Source: Flavivirga sp. 57AJ16
Lineage (GTDB): Bacteria > Bacteroidota > Bacteroidia > Flavobacteriales > Flavobacteriaceae
Direction of reading: 5' to 3'
Assembly: GCF_028736925.1 (NCBI RefSeq)
Contig: NZ_JAQZAT010000005.1
Coordinates: 124,001 to 188,000 of the forward strand
Length of the DNA: 64,000 bases
Shown: positions 53,143 to 62,086 of the stretch, in pieces
Layout: every line of letters starts with the position of its first letter
Numbering within the stretch: position 1 is the first letter of the stretch
Made by a program: the position numbers and the translations under genes
The notes under the pieces: generated by a model
Told to the model about the DNA's origin: nothing
Databases searched by the model: none
The model's input: only the letters and a program-made list of their open reading frames with translations

Positions 53143-54030
53143 TTATAATAATTTTTGTTGTTTATCCTCATTTGGGATGGACAAAGAATACCCCAATTCT
53201 TGATTGATTTTTCTAATAAAATATGCCGATAACAAAGGGGACTCTTTTTCTATATTTTGATGGATAAAAAAGTCAATTTCCTTAATTCCAGAATCTTTCC
53301 AAAATTTTAATCGCTCTACCCAATCATCCAAGCGGGAATAGTCCGTTGGATGGTTGGTACCAACATAGCGAATAAAAGCAGTAGCATTCGTTAAACGCAT
53401 ATGCATTAAATCGCGTCTGCCCGCAGTATCTACAATAACATTAGAGATGTTATTTTCTTCTAATAACTGGTACAGTTCTTTAGCTACAGAAGCATCGTTA
53501 TACCAGTTGGTATGTCTAAATTCAATAGCCAAAGGGACTTCCTTAGGCCAATTTTCCACAAAAGTAATGACCTTATTAAAATCTTTGGGCGCAAAATTAC
53601 TGTGCATTTGTAAAAAGATGGTGCCTAATTTTTCTTTTAGATGGGATGCGCTGTATAAATAATCCTCAACAATAGCTTGGGTTTCATGTAATCGTTTCCA
53701 ATGGCTTATTTCCTGATTTAACTTAGGAAAGAATTTAAATCCTGAAGGTGTTTTGTTATACCAAGTGGCAAATTGTTCTGCCGAAAAAATTCTATAAAAA
53801 GTGGCATTTAATTCGATGGCGTTGAATTGTCTTGAATAATATGCCAGCTCATCTTTGGTACCTCTTGGGTAAAACCCTTTAAGGTCTGCCCTATTCCACT
53901 TGGCACAACCCACATAAATTTCAGGCATGTTACCATCTTTTATTTTATTTAATACTTTATGGGTTCCTATATGATCTTTCGGTAAAGTAAAGTCTATTAT
54001 TTCTGGGGTTTCTACACTTCCAAATTTCAT
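53143..54030 (-). CDS. DUF72 TIM-barrel protein
   Basis: 295 residues with the DUF72 (YecE-like) pattern: IYVGCAKWNRADLKGFYP, YSRQFNAIELNATFYRI, FKFFPKLNQEISHWKRL, LAIEFRHTNWY and RYVGTNHPTDY. Biochemical function remains unknown for the family. It is co-directional with the thioesterase gene and probably co-transcribed. Confidence 0.85.
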   Translation of the reverse strand: MKFGSVETPEIIDFTLPKDHIGTHKVLNKIKDGNMPEIYVGCAKWNRADLKGFYPRGTKDELAYYSRQFNAIELNATFYRIFSAEQFATWYNKTPSGFKFFPKLNQEISHWKRLHETQAIVEDYLYSASHLKEKLGTIFLQMHSNFAPKDFNKVITFVENWPKEVPLAIEFRHTNWYNDASVAKELYQLLEENNISNVIVDTAGRRDLMHMRLTNATAFIRYVGTNHPTDYSRLDDWVERLKFWKDSGIKEIDFFIHQNIEKESPLLSAYFIRKINQELGYSLSIPNEDKQQKLL

Positions 54031-54231
54031 ATGGTTATCGTTTCATTAGCCACATTTTATTACGTGGAAAAAGTTATGAAGGATGGCATTCAAAAAAGTT
54101 CAGCTTTTCATTATTATTTAATATTCTGGATACCGAAATAAATTCGTGATCAAAAGTAAAAATTTTAAAAGTATTTTTAGTGCTTTTGTCGTAATAACAA
54201 AAATTTAACAGTGGTGTTTGGAATATTTTTA

Positions 54232-54239
54232 TATATTTG
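54232..54239 (+). promoter_or_regulatory. -7 box of the TetR gene overlapping its operator
   Basis: TATATTTG matches TAnnTTTG. Its last six bases are inside the palindrome at 54234-54257, so a bound repressor would block RNA polymerase. Confidence 0.45.
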
Positions 54240-54257
54240 GAACGTTCATTTCAAATA
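54234..54257. promoter_or_regulatory. TetR operator 1
   Basis: TATTTGGAAC, 4-nt centre, ATTTCAAATA: an inverted repeat with two mismatches, ending 3 bp before the TetR start codon. Almost the same palindrome precedes the SDR gene. Confidence 0.65.
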
Positions 54258-54260
54258 AAT

Positions 54261-54842
54261 ATGCCGAAAGTAGAAACATTCGATAAAGTGCTAGTCTTAA
54301 AAAAGGCTACTGATGTCTTTCATGAAAAAGGCTATAACGCCACATCTATGCAAGATTTGGTAGATGCTACTGCCCTTAACAGATCGAGTATTTATAATTC
54401 TTTTGGAAGTAAACTGGATTTATTTTTAGAATGCTTGAAGTCTTATCAGGACCTATATATTATAAAAATTTCTGAGACTATGGATAAGGCAGATCATGCT
54501 TTACATGCTATAGAGCTTCTTTTTGAATTTTATTTAAATGAAATTCTTAGTGATAATGAAGATAAAGGCTGCTTGATTACCAATTGTATCTCAGAAATGG
54601 CCAATCAAGAAACATCTATAATAAATTTTTTGAGCTCCAATCAGCGTTTTTTTATGGAACTATTAGAAGAATTGGTAAAGAAAGGCCAGAAAGAATCTAC
54701 CATTAATCGCCATAGAACCTCCAAGGAATATGCTTTGTATTTGTTTTCATCCATACAAGGTTTTAGAACGACCGGGATCTTGATATCTAATAAAAAAGAC
54801 TTACAAACTATTGTAAAGACTATTATACAAACATTAATTTAA
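54261..54842 (+). CDS. TetR-family transcription regulator
   Basis: 193 residues from the ATG at 54261; a TTG at 54237 lies inside the operator and is rejected. The N-terminal TetR helix-turn-helix spans about 10-55 (ATDVFHEKGYNATSMQDLVDA, with ALNRSSIYNSFGSKLDLF). The ligand-binding domain follows. It probably represses itself and the SDR gene 51 bp downstream through matching palindromes in front of both. Confidence 0.87.
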   Translation: MPKVETFDKVLVLKKATDVFHEKGYNATSMQDLVDATALNRSSIYNSFGSKLDLFLECLKSYQDLYIIKISETMDKADHALHAIELLFEFYLNEILSDNEDKGCLITNCISEMANQETSIINFLSSNQRFFMELLEELVKKGQKESTINRHRTSKEYALYLFSSIQGFRTTGILISNKKDLQTIVKTIIQTLI

Positions 54843-54855
54843 TTTTTTTTAATTC

Positions 54856-54879
54856 TATTTGGAACGATTGTTTCAAATA
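54856..54879. promoter_or_regulatory. TetR operator 2
   Basis: TATTTGGAAC, GATT, GTTTCAAATA: an inverted repeat with one mismatch, 14 bp before the SDR start codon. It shares 18 or more of 24 positions with operator 1. Confidence 0.68.
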
Positions 54880-54893
54880 AACATACGCAAATT

Positions 54894-55643
54894 ATGAGTA
54901 AATTGAAAAACAAAGTCGCTATAATAACTGGCGCAAACAGTGGAATTGGCTTAGCAACGGCCAAATTGTTCTTAAAAGAAGGTGCTAAGGTTGTTCTTTC
55001 GGGAAGACGCCAAGAAGCCCTGGACGAAGTAGCAAAAAGCCTAGAGGGCCATTTTATTACTGTTCTAGCAGACGTTTCAAAACCAGAAGATAATATTAAG
55101 CTTATAAAAGAAGCCACGAATGCTTATGGAAATATTGATATATTATTCTTAAATGCAGGAATCGCCCCTATTGCCCCTGTTACAGAAATTGATGAAAATC
55201 ATTATGATGATACTTTTAATATCAATGTTAAAGGACCAATTTTAGCCATTAAGGCTGCTTTACCACATATTAACGACGGTGGTACCATATTATTTACGAG
55301 CTCCATCGTAAATAAAAAAGCATTTGATGGTTTTGGTGTATACTCTGCGAGCAAGGGCGCTTTACGTTCTTTTTCAAAAGTATTAGCTTCTGAAGTAAAA
55401 TCTAGAGGCATACGTGTAAATACGATTGCTCCCGGGCCTATAGATACGCCTATTTTTGGAAAAATGGGTTTACCGGAAGACGTGTTGGAAGAAACAGGTA
55501 AAGAGTTTGCGGCGATGGTACCTTTAGGACGTTTTGGCTCTGCTGATGAAATAGCAAAAACCGCTTTATTTTTAGCTTCAGAAGATGCTTCTTATATAAA
55601 TGGTGTTGAATTGGAAGTAGATGGTGGTTTAAGTCAGATTTAA
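54894..55643 (+). CDS. short-chain dehydrogenase/reductase (SDR)
   Basis: 249 residues, classical SDR. The cofactor motif is ITGANSGIGLATAKLF, NAG follows at about 90, catalytic YSASK lies near 152-156, and the C-terminal motif is DASYINGVELEVDGG. The Arg pair in SGRRQEA favours NADPH. It reduces a carbonyl compound, perhaps an electrophile sensed by the TetR protein. Length is normal. Confidence 0.88.
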   Translation: MSKLKNKVAIITGANSGIGLATAKLFLKEGAKVVLSGRRQEALDEVAKSLEGHFITVLADVSKPEDNIKLIKEATNAYGNIDILFLNAGIAPIAPVTEIDENHYDDTFNINVKGPILAIKAALPHINDGGTILFTSSIVNKKAFDGFGVYSASKGALRSFSKVLASEVKSRGIRVNTIAPGPIDTPIFGKMGLPEDVLEETGKEFAAMVPLGRFGSADEIAKTALFLASEDASYINGVELEVDGGLSQI

Positions 55644-55658
55644 GTAAAAATCATGAGG

Positions 55659-55719
55659 CTATATAAAAGTATTATAAGAGGTTCGTGGGCAACTTTTAGT
55701 TTCAAATACTTTTATATAG
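55659..55719 (+). terminator. long hairpin terminator after the SDR gene
   Basis: CTATATAAAAGTATT at 55659-55673 is perfectly complementary to 55705-55719, followed by a T-rich stretch. Confidence 0.65.
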
Positions 55720-55849
55720 TCTTTCATTTTATTTAGAAGTCAAAAAAATTAGCATCTTAAATGTTTTTGTTAATAAATTCGTTAACAATTAAGGAGTTCA
55801 CGACAATTTTTGGGGCATAATAATCTATACTTTTATAAAAATCAATATT

Positions 55850-56266
55850 ATGAATACAAGACAATTTAACCTAAAAAGTATTCGTCCAGAAGTGCCTTCT
55901 ACAACTATAAATGATACGATGAGTAGTGATGAGCGTTTTCAAAATTTAGTGTTAAGGCCTATTACAAAGTTACAAAGTGATTTGTTGGTAGCTGTTTTTA
56001 AAAATTATGTTATTAAACATAAATCGGTTTTTTATGATTTATCTATTGAGAAACGCTTAGTCTATATCGAAAATGCCATTCAAAGGGATATGAAATTTAG
56101 AAACTCTTTAAAAGGTATGATTATTGGGCAGTTTACCGTTGAAGAATATCTATTGTATATAAAAAATTCATCTGCTTTAAATAAGCGGATGATGCATATC
56201 GTTAAAGAGGAATTGCTAAGTAATATCCAACTTTTAGAAAAACCGGATTTACTGGCTGCTGTTTAA
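55850..56266 (+). CDS. conserved hypothetical protein, 138 residues
   Basis: Soluble, helical. MSSDERFQNLVLRPITKLQ and SIEKRLVYIENAIQRDMKFR look like a family well conserved in Flavobacteriaceae, sometimes labelled glyoxalase without supporting motifs. No glyoxalase metal ligands are visible. Single gene. Function unknown. Confidence 0.7.
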   Translation: MNTRQFNLKSIRPEVPSTTINDTMSSDERFQNLVLRPITKLQSDLLVAVFKNYVIKHKSVFYDLSIEKRLVYIENAIQRDMKFRNSLKGMIIGQFTVEEYLLYIKNSSALNKRMMHIVKEELLSNIQLLEKPDLLAAV

Positions 56267-56506
56267 TTAAACTCTGCAACTTCATTGTAGCTACTTTAGT
56301 TTCTGTAAACATTTTACCATAATTCCAATATTCCGCGCTTGATGCGAAATCCATTTTCTTATATGGATTCCTGTTTCCGTAGGAGTGAACAAGCAGCTAT
56401 TTATTGGGCGTCTTTTGAATCATGCTCAAAAGTTGTATTAAGGTAAAAGTTTTGGTCGATTTGAAAAAAAGGTCTGTTATTGACCTATCCAGGTTTAACC
56501 CTCCTA

Positions 56507-56527
56507 AATTTCGACTTAGTCGAAATT
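56507..56527. repeat. 21-bp perfect palindrome
   Basis: AATTTCGACT, T, AGTCGAAATT. It lies 18 bp left of the third MITE copy. It could be a protein-binding site or part of a dispersed intergenic repeat, since CTTCGACT-type palindromes recur at about 52590 and 60423. Confidence 0.5.
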
Positions 56528-56544
56528 ATCCTCTCTTTTGAAAA

Positions 56545-56752
56545 CTACCGTGAATACACAAAAAAAGCACAAAAAAAAGATTGGACACGAATGGCACAAA
56601 TTTTCACTAATTATTCAGACTATTGACAGGATTTCAAGCCTATATAGACTAGGGATTCATATTCATGCAGAGTCCAACCAATACCATAAAGTATTGGATT
56701 CGTGTGAATTTGTGCCATTCGTGTCTTTTTTATAGATGTGTACTCACGGTAG
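56545..56752. mobile_element. MITE family 1, copy 3 (208 bp)
   Basis: Ends CTACCGTGAATACACA and, inverted, CTACCGTGAGTACACATC. It is flanked by a perfect 9-bp direct repeat, TTTTGAAAA, at 56536-56544 and 56753-56761. The interior is shared with copies 1 and 2. Confidence 0.8.
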
Positions 56753-56918
56753 TTTTGAAAATGGAGGAGCAAGTCCGATTTGTATTTTCGGGTACAGTTT
56801 TTAATATTACCCCACATGTTATAAATGATTCCATACCACACATCGCACACAACTTTTGGGATTGATCCCTTCTTTTAACGTTGAGTTAAGTAATGCCGTT
56901 CCTCATAAAAATGAGGAC

Positions 56919-57599
56919 CTAAATTAAAGACACACCGTTTAGGTCTGTAGTAAGCACGTCACTCATATAATTAAAATAGGGTCTAACAGCTTTAAAAGAA
57001 TCATTCACATCTTTTATGAAATTAGCATCCAGCACTTCTTTGTCCGTATACTTCTTAGTAAATATGTATTGCTTCTTTTTTATCAAATCAATGGCTTTAT
57101 GCTCTTTACTAAAGCCTTTTGGTGCTGTTTTTACTTCGTCTCCAACAAAATGGTCCCCCCAAACACTGTTAAACTTTTTATTTGCCAGAATATCACGAAT
57201 TTCACCATCGTCCATTTCAAACTCTTTCCTAATCCGTAATAAATCGGCAGGTGCCGGTTCCCAAAAGCCTGTCGCAATAAAACTTTCATTATGGGGTTGA
57301 AGATGCAGGTAATATCCGCCTCTTAGCCTAGGTTTTGCCCTGTGAAACGAACCGCCAAAATGTGTTTTATAAGGATCTTTATTTTTTGAAAAACGAACAT
57401 CCCTATAGATTCTAAACATTTTTAGCTTATCTATCTCGTCGTGTGTATTTAAAGTTTCGTAAACTAAATTATAAACTTGCTTAACTTCCGCTTCTATAGC
57501 TTTAAATTCTTTTTTCCGTTCGTTAAACCAATCTCTATTATTGTTTTTTTCCAACTTTTTAAAAAAATCTAGCGCTTCTTTTGGAACTCTTACTCCCAT
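56919..57599 (-). CDS. DUF2461 family protein
   Basis: 226 residues with the TIGR02453/DUF2461 pattern: FFKKLEKNNNRDWFNERKKE at the start, MFRIYRDVRFSKNKDPYKTH, and GGYYLHLQPHNESFIATGFW. The family is widespread and uncharacterised. Single gene, 80 bp downstream of the TruA-like gene. Confidence 0.85.
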   Translation of the reverse strand: MGVRVPKEALDFFKKLEKNNNRDWFNERKKEFKAIEAEVKQVYNLVYETLNTHDEIDKLKMFRIYRDVRFSKNKDPYKTHFGGSFHRAKPRLRGGYYLHLQPHNESFIATGFWEPAPADLLRIRKEFEMDDGEIRDILANKKFNSVWGDHFVGDEVKTAPKGFSKEHKAIDLIKKKQYIFTKKYTDKEVLDANFIKDVNDSFKAVRPYFNYMSDVLTTDLNGVSLI

Positions 57600-57679
57600 G
57601 TTTATTGTGTTTTTTGAAATTGATGTTTAATTAGGTTTATAGCCTGAATAAGGTGAGGTAAATTACAAAAATCACTTTA

Positions 57680-58456
57680 TTATTCAAACTCAATATTGTT
57701 AAGGATGAGTCCCGATGCTGGAGCGATGTACGCCATTTTGATATCACTATCCGGTAATAGGCTCGTTTTTATGTCTTCTAAAGACAGGTTCCCCTTTCCC
57801 AAATCGATCAATGTCCCCATCATCAATCTTATTTGATTTCTCATAAACCCCTTGCCTTTTACTCTTAATATATAGGTTCTTTTAGGGAAATAATTTGCCG
57901 AATAAATGGTGTTCTCTACTAATTCGCATAACAGGATCTCTCGATGGTAAATGCCATTTTCTGAAGGTTTATAGCAAAACGATTTAAAATAGTGCTCTCC
58001 TTCAAAAAGTTTAGCTCCTTGTTTCATAAGATCTATATCTAGATCATCAAGGATGGTCGTCATAATGGGCGCGCAAAACGGATGGCATTTTTCCCCGTAG
58101 GTAAATAAATATAGGTACTCTTTAATTTTTGAGTGGTTTATGATATTAAAATCCGCGTTGACTTCACGTATACTTTTTGCTCTAATGTCCTGTGGAAGAT
58201 TATGGTTAAATAATTCCAGAAAGGCTTTTTTGTCTTCAATAGGCTCGAATAAAAACAACTCAAAAGCCGCATTTTCGGCAGACACCATAGCATCGGTCCT
58301 ACCAGAACTTAAGCTTTTAAACCGTTTGCCTTCAAGAATAAAATTTAGAGTTCTATCTACCATCAAATGAAGCGTTTTTACATGGGGTTGTTTTTGCCAA
58401 CCATGAAAACGATAGCCTAAGTATTGAATGGTGAAAACGTAAAAATATTTTTTCAT
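57680..58456 (-). CDS. TruA-family tRNA pseudouridine synthase, divergent
   Basis: 258 residues with the TruA layout: IQYLGYRFHGWQKQP, the catalytic region SSGRTDAMVSAENAAF (Asp 55), and RVKGKGFMRNQIRLMMGTLI. The active-site motif reads GRTDAMVSA instead of the usual GRTDKGVHA, and the spacing is shorter, so this is probably a paralogous subfamily with another target rather than the housekeeping truA. Confidence 0.78.
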   Translation of the reverse strand: MKKYFYVFTIQYLGYRFHGWQKQPHVKTLHLMVDRTLNFILEGKRFKSLSSGRTDAMVSAENAAFELFLFEPIEDKKAFLELFNHNLPQDIRAKSIREVNADFNIINHSKIKEYLYLFTYGEKCHPFCAPIMTTILDDLDIDLMKQGAKLFEGEHYFKSFCYKPSENGIYHREILLCELVENTIYSANYFPKRTYILRVKGKGFMRNQIRLMMGTLIDLGKGNLSLEDIKTSLLPDSDIKMAYIAPASGLILNNIEFE

Positions 58457-58635
58457 TTTTTCATTTAAAAGTTCTCCGCCCCAAAAGGGTCTACCTCTCC
58501 AAAGAAGAGGTTAGAATTGCTATTTTTTTGCAATTCTGGGTGGGGCAAAATACGTTCTTTATTAATTGTGACAAAAAAATTTATACCTTGTATTCCAGAT
58601 CAATAATTTGGAATACTAACTAAAAACTAATCATT

Positions 58636-59055
58636 ATGACTGAAACATCAACAAACAAACCCCCTATTTGGTTTTGGATAGTAAGTGTTATAGCTCTTGT
58701 TTGGAACGGACTTGGGGTAGACGGTTACTTGGGACAGGCCTATAATACGGAAAGGTACCGTAGCGCTTTCTCTGCCGAAGAACTTGAAATGGCTGCAAAT
58801 ATGCCTTCATGGATAACGGCTACTTTTGCTATTGCCGTTTTTGCCGGTGTTACTGGCGCTATTGGGCTTTTATTAAGAAAAAAATGGGCCACTATTTTTT
58901 GGGTTATTTCATTAATTGCGGTTATTATCCAAATGGGATATGGTTTTATTAATGAACAGATAACACATTTGTGGATGACCGTCATGATTATTGTTTTTGC
59001 CTTTATTTTTCTATGGTTTTCCAGGAAATCCCAGGCAAAAGGATGGATTTCATGA
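58636..59055 (+). CDS. four-helix integral membrane protein
   Basis: 139 residues with four hydrophobic segments (IWFWIVSVIALVWNGLGV, ATFAIAVFAGVTGAIGLLL, IFWVISLIAVIIQMGYGF, VMIIVFAFIFLWFS). Such proteins are frequently annotated only as sugar transporter or DoxX-like in Flavobacteria, without functional proof. A divergent promoter region separates it from the truA-like gene. Confidence 0.7.
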   Translation: MTETSTNKPPIWFWIVSVIALVWNGLGVDGYLGQAYNTERYRSAFSAEELEMAANMPSWITATFAIAVFAGVTGAIGLLLRKKWATIFWVISLIAVIIQMGYGFINEQITHLWMTVMIIVFAFIFLWFSRKSQAKGWIS

Positions 59056-59058
59056 ATT

Positions 59059-59162
59059 ATACCAAATGAATTTTAAAATGATTGGAAATAAATTTGAATT
59101 ATATTTTCTTCTAAAGGAAATAGAAACGGGTTTAACCAGTTATTTTGAAGTTTATTTGGTAT
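59059..59162. repeat. MITE-like element, ATACCAAAT-end family, copy
   Basis: 104 bp starting ATACCAAATGAATTTTAAAA and ending with the inverse of ATACCAAATAAACTTCAAAA. The right end is the same as that of copy 1 at 2772-2946. It starts 3 bp after a stop codon. Confidence 0.6.
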
Positions 59163-59176
59163 AAAAACTAAAAAAC

Positions 59177-59216
59177 GGGTGAATTCTTTGGTTTTTAACT
59201 TAGAATTCACCCTCTT
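59177..59216. terminator. bidirectional terminator between convergent genes
   Basis: GGGTGAATTCT and its exact complement (59202-59212) enclose a 14-nt loop. A run of A precedes and a T-rich stretch follows, serving both strands. Confidence 0.75.
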
Positions 59217-59237
59217 TTAAATTATTTGAAGGGGTAT

Positions 59238-59585
59238 TTACTTCGCTCCGTAAGCATTATAAGCAGCCAACTGTTTTTGGGTCAATAAACTTTTTTTGGA
59301 AGTCATTGTTTCCTTTAGTTTGGACATCAAGGCATTTTTATAAGCTTCTTTCTTTTTCTTTGATTTGGACGTTTCCGTTTTGAAAACAATAAGCGATCTG
59401 TAAATTTCCCGAAACTTAGCTTCTTGCTCTTCTGAAAGTTTTAAGGATTTATCTGTTTCTGTTAACATAACATTATCCTCTTTGATTAAATCATTTATCT
59501 GATCATCAATGTCTTGTTGAGCAAATACGGCCGATGACGTGATTATAAAAAACAATAACGACATGATAGTTTTTTGTAGATTCAT
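59238..59585 (-). CDS. small secreted helical protein
   Basis: 115 residues: a signal peptide (TIMSLLFFIITSSAVFAQ), then two charged helices (TDKSLKLSEEQEAKFREIYR and LMSKLKETMTSKKSLLTQKQ). The LTxxQ-like phrases recall small periplasmic Spy/CpxP-type proteins of Bacteroidota. Function unknown. Confidence 0.65.
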   Translation of the reverse strand: MNLQKTIMSLLFFIITSSAVFAQQDIDDQINDLIKEDNVMLTETDKSLKLSEEQEAKFREIYRSLIVFKTETSKSKKKKEAYKNALMSKLKETMTSKKSLLTQKQLAAYNAYGAK

Positions 59586-59680
59586 GGGGGTAATAGTTTA
59601 AATTATAAAGTAAATATAATGAAATTTAATCGAAAAAGAACTCTCCAAGGCTTTGCTTCGGAGTTTCCGTTGAAATTGTC

Positions 59681-59700
59681 ATTCCCGTGAAGACGGGAAT
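59681..59700. repeat. dispersed ATTCCCG palindrome, copy 1
   Basis: ATTCCCG, 6-nt loop, CGGGAAT. An identical 20-bp copy lies at 61236-61255 in the hisA-hisF gap. Confidence 0.6.
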
Positions 59701-59799
59701 CTAAATAATAAAATTTCGGTTTTTTGACAAAAAAAATCAAAGTCTATACTCAGAAAGCATGGCTTTGTCTTTGTATATAGTCCGTTTCAAGAAATTCTT

Positions 59800-60393
59800 T
59801 TATTTATGTCTTCCTTTTAATTCTTCCTCAATATCTTTTAATGTGAACCCTTTTGCCTGCAAAAGCATTAAATAGTGAAATAATAGGTCTGCCGATTCGT
59901 ATAAAAACAGTTCATCGTTATCATCCATGGCCTCAATAACTGTTTCTACAGCCTCCTCTCCTACTTTTTGGGCTATTTTATTAATGCCTTTTTCAAATAA
60001 GCTTGCTACATATGATTTCTTCGTGTCTTTATTTGAAATGCGTTCAGCAATGACTTCCTCTAAAGTTGAGAAAAAACCGTATGTAGGTTTATTTTCGGTT
60101 TGCCAACAGGTATCTGTTCCTTTGTGGCATGTAGGGCCTATAGGGTTTACCTGAATTAAAAGTGTATCATTATCGCAGTCATTTTTTATATCGACTAAGT
60201 TTAGAAAGTTTCCACTTTCTTCACCTTTGGTCCATAAGCGCTGTTTGCTTCTACTAAAAAAGGTAACCTGCTTGGTTTCGATTGTTTTTTTATAGGCTTC
60301 TTCGTTCATATACCCCAACATTAACACCTGCTTTGTTCTGGCATCTTGTATAATGGCAGGTACAAGTCCGTTGTTATCGTATTTTATCGTCAT
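59800..60393 (-). CDS. hisIE: phosphoribosyl-AMP cyclohydrolase / phosphoribosyl-ATP pyrophosphatase
   Basis: 197 residues, fused HisI (about 1-105, with MLGYMNEEAYKKTIETKQVT, FFSRSKQRLWTKGEESGN and zinc-binding PTCHKGTDTCWQ) and HisE (about 110-197, with VGEEAVETVIEAM and LLFHYLMLL). It catalyses steps 2 and 3 of histidine synthesis. Last gene of the minus-strand his operon. Confidence 0.95.
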   Translation of the reverse strand: MTIKYDNNGLVPAIIQDARTKQVLMLGYMNEEAYKKTIETKQVTFFSRSKQRLWTKGEESGNFLNLVDIKNDCDNDTLLIQVNPIGPTCHKGTDTCWQTENKPTYGFFSTLEEVIAERISNKDTKKSYVASLFEKGINKIAQKVGEEAVETVIEAMDDNDELFLYESADLLFHYLMLLQAKGFTLKDIEEELKGRHK

Positions 60394-60461
60394 AATTTTT
60401 GTTATTGAATATTGAAAAAGGCCCTTCGACTGCGCTCAGGGAGACATTCCCAATTAAACGA

Positions 60462-61217
60462 CTAAAGTCGCACTTCTATATTATTAGCTTTTAATTCTTT
60501 TTTTAAGTCTGGGATGGGAATTTCTCCAAAATGAAACACACTTGCTGCTAAAGCGGCATCCGATTTCCCTTCTTTAAAAGTGTCTATAAAATGCTGAACG
60601 TTTCCAGCACCGCCCGAGGCTATAATAGGGATATTCAATGCTTCAGATAGTCTGGCCAAAGCTTTATTGGCAAATCCATTTTTGGTACCGTCATGATTCA
60701 TGGATGTAAATAAAATTTCGCCAGCACCGCGCATTTCAACTTCTTTTGCCCATTCAAATAAATCAATTTTGGTTGGAATACTACCACCTGCCAAATGTAC
60801 TTTCCACTGCCCATCAATTTCTTTTGCGTCTATGGCAACAACAATGCACTGGCTTCCAAATTTATTGGATAATTCATTAATAAGCTCGGGCCTTTTAACT
60901 GCCGATGAGTTTATGGATACTTTATCTGCGCCGCATTTTAACAGGGCATCTACATCTTCGATAGAAGAGATCCCGCCTCCAACAGTGAATGGAATGTTTA
61001 CTTGTTCTGCGACATGCAATACCATGTCCAAAGTAGTTGCACGTCCTTCCAATGTTGCAGAAATATCAAGAAAAACTAATTCGTCTGCCCCAATATCTGC
61101 ATATTGTTTTGCTAATTCAACAGGATCACCAGCATCACGTAAATCAATAAAATTAACACCTTTAACGGTTCTCCCATTTTTAATGTCCAAACAGGGTATG
61201 ATTCTTTTTGTTAACAT
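60462..61217 (-). CDS. hisF: imidazole glycerol phosphate synthase cyclase subunit
   Basis: 251 residues, half-barrel repeats. [20 protein letters not shown] contains the catalytic Asp 11, and VVAIDAKE the second catalytic Asp (about 130). [13 protein letters not shown] binds phosphate. It works with HisH. It lies 68 bp downstream of... the hisIE gene's upstream side; spacing to hisA is 57 bp and carries the ATTCCCG palindrome. Confidence 0.96.
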   Translation of the reverse strand: MLTKRIIPCLDIKNGRTVKGVNFIDLRDAGDPVELAKQYADIGADELVFLDISATLEGRATTLDMVLHVAEQVNIPFTVGGGISSIEDVDALLKCGADKVSINSSAVKRPELINELSNKFGSQCIVVAIDAKEIDGQWKVHLAGGSIPTKIDLFEWAKEVEMRGAGEILFTSMNHDGTKNGFANKALARLSEALNIPIIASGGAGNVQHFIDTFKEGKSDAALAASVFHFGEIPIPDLKKELKANNIEVRL

Positions 61218-61235
61218 TTAAAACTCTTTATTTTT

Positions 61236-61255
61236 ATTCCCGTGAAGACGGGAAT
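61236..61255. repeat. dispersed ATTCCCG palindrome, copy 2
   Basis: Identical to 59681-59700. It sits in the 57 bp gap between hisA and hisF and could affect mRNA stability inside the operon. Confidence 0.6.
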
Positions 61256-61274
61256 CTCATGACAAAATAATTAA

Positions 61275-62009
61275 TTATACAAATTTTTCTAATTCGAACA
61301 GGCTTATTCTATTTTCGTAAATAGCTTTTCCAATAATGACCCCTTCGCAGCCAATTTCTTTTAAAATTGGTAACTCATCAATGGATGAAATACCCCCAGA
61401 AGCTATTAGCTTAATGGATTGGTTGTTGCTACTATTAGAGCATTCTGAAATGATTTTTTTATACAGTTCTACCGATGGCCCTTCAAGCATCCCATCTTTT
61501 GAAATATCTGTACAGATAACATATTTAATTCTTTTCTTTTGATAAGATTTAATAAACGGAACAACATCTTCCTCACTTTGTTCCATCCAACCACTTATAG
61601 CAACTTTTTCATGGTCGCTATCTGCGCCTAAAATAATTTTTTCAGAGCCATATCTATTGATCCAGCCTTCAAAAGTGCCAGGGTCTTTAATGGCTATACT
61701 TCCTCCAGTGATCTGTTTTGCTCCAGAATTAAAGGCAATATGTAAATCTTCATTTGTTTTCAGCCCACCACCAAAATCTATTTTAAGATTGGTTTTGGAC
61801 GCTATTTGTTCCAGTACTTTATAATTTACAATATGTTTGGCTTTGGCTCCATCTAAATCAACTAAATGTAAGTATTCAATGCCAGACCCCTCAAACATTT
61901 TGGCAATTTCTAAAGGGTTTTCATTATACACTTTCTTGGTATCATAATCTCCTTTGGTCAATCGAACGCATTTTCCGTCGATGATATCTATGGCTGGTAT
62001 TATTCTCAT
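61275..62009 (-). CDS. hisA: phosphoribosylformimino-5-aminoimidazole carboxamide ribotide isomerase
   Basis: 244 residues, TIM barrel. [20 protein letters not shown] has catalytic Asp 8, [14 protein letters not shown] the second Asp region, and [12 protein letters not shown] the phosphate site. It supplies the substrate for HisHF. Same operon. Confidence 0.96.
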   Translation of the reverse strand: MRIIPAIDIIDGKCVRLTKGDYDTKKVYNENPLEIAKMFEGSGIEYLHLVDLDGAKAKHIVNYKVLEQIASKTNLKIDFGGGLKTNEDLHIAFNSGAKQITGGSIAIKDPGTFEGWINRYGSEKIILGADSDHEKVAISGWMEQSEEDVVPFIKSYQKKRIKYVICTDISKDGMLEGPSVELYKKIISECSNSSNNQSIKLIASGGISSIDELPILKEIGCEGVIIGKAIYENRISLFELEKFV

Positions 62010-62086
62010 CTTAAGAGTTAAATATTAAAAGTTAAATATTAAATATTAAAAAAGTTAAAAGTTATTTCCTATTGCGCTTTGCTGTA

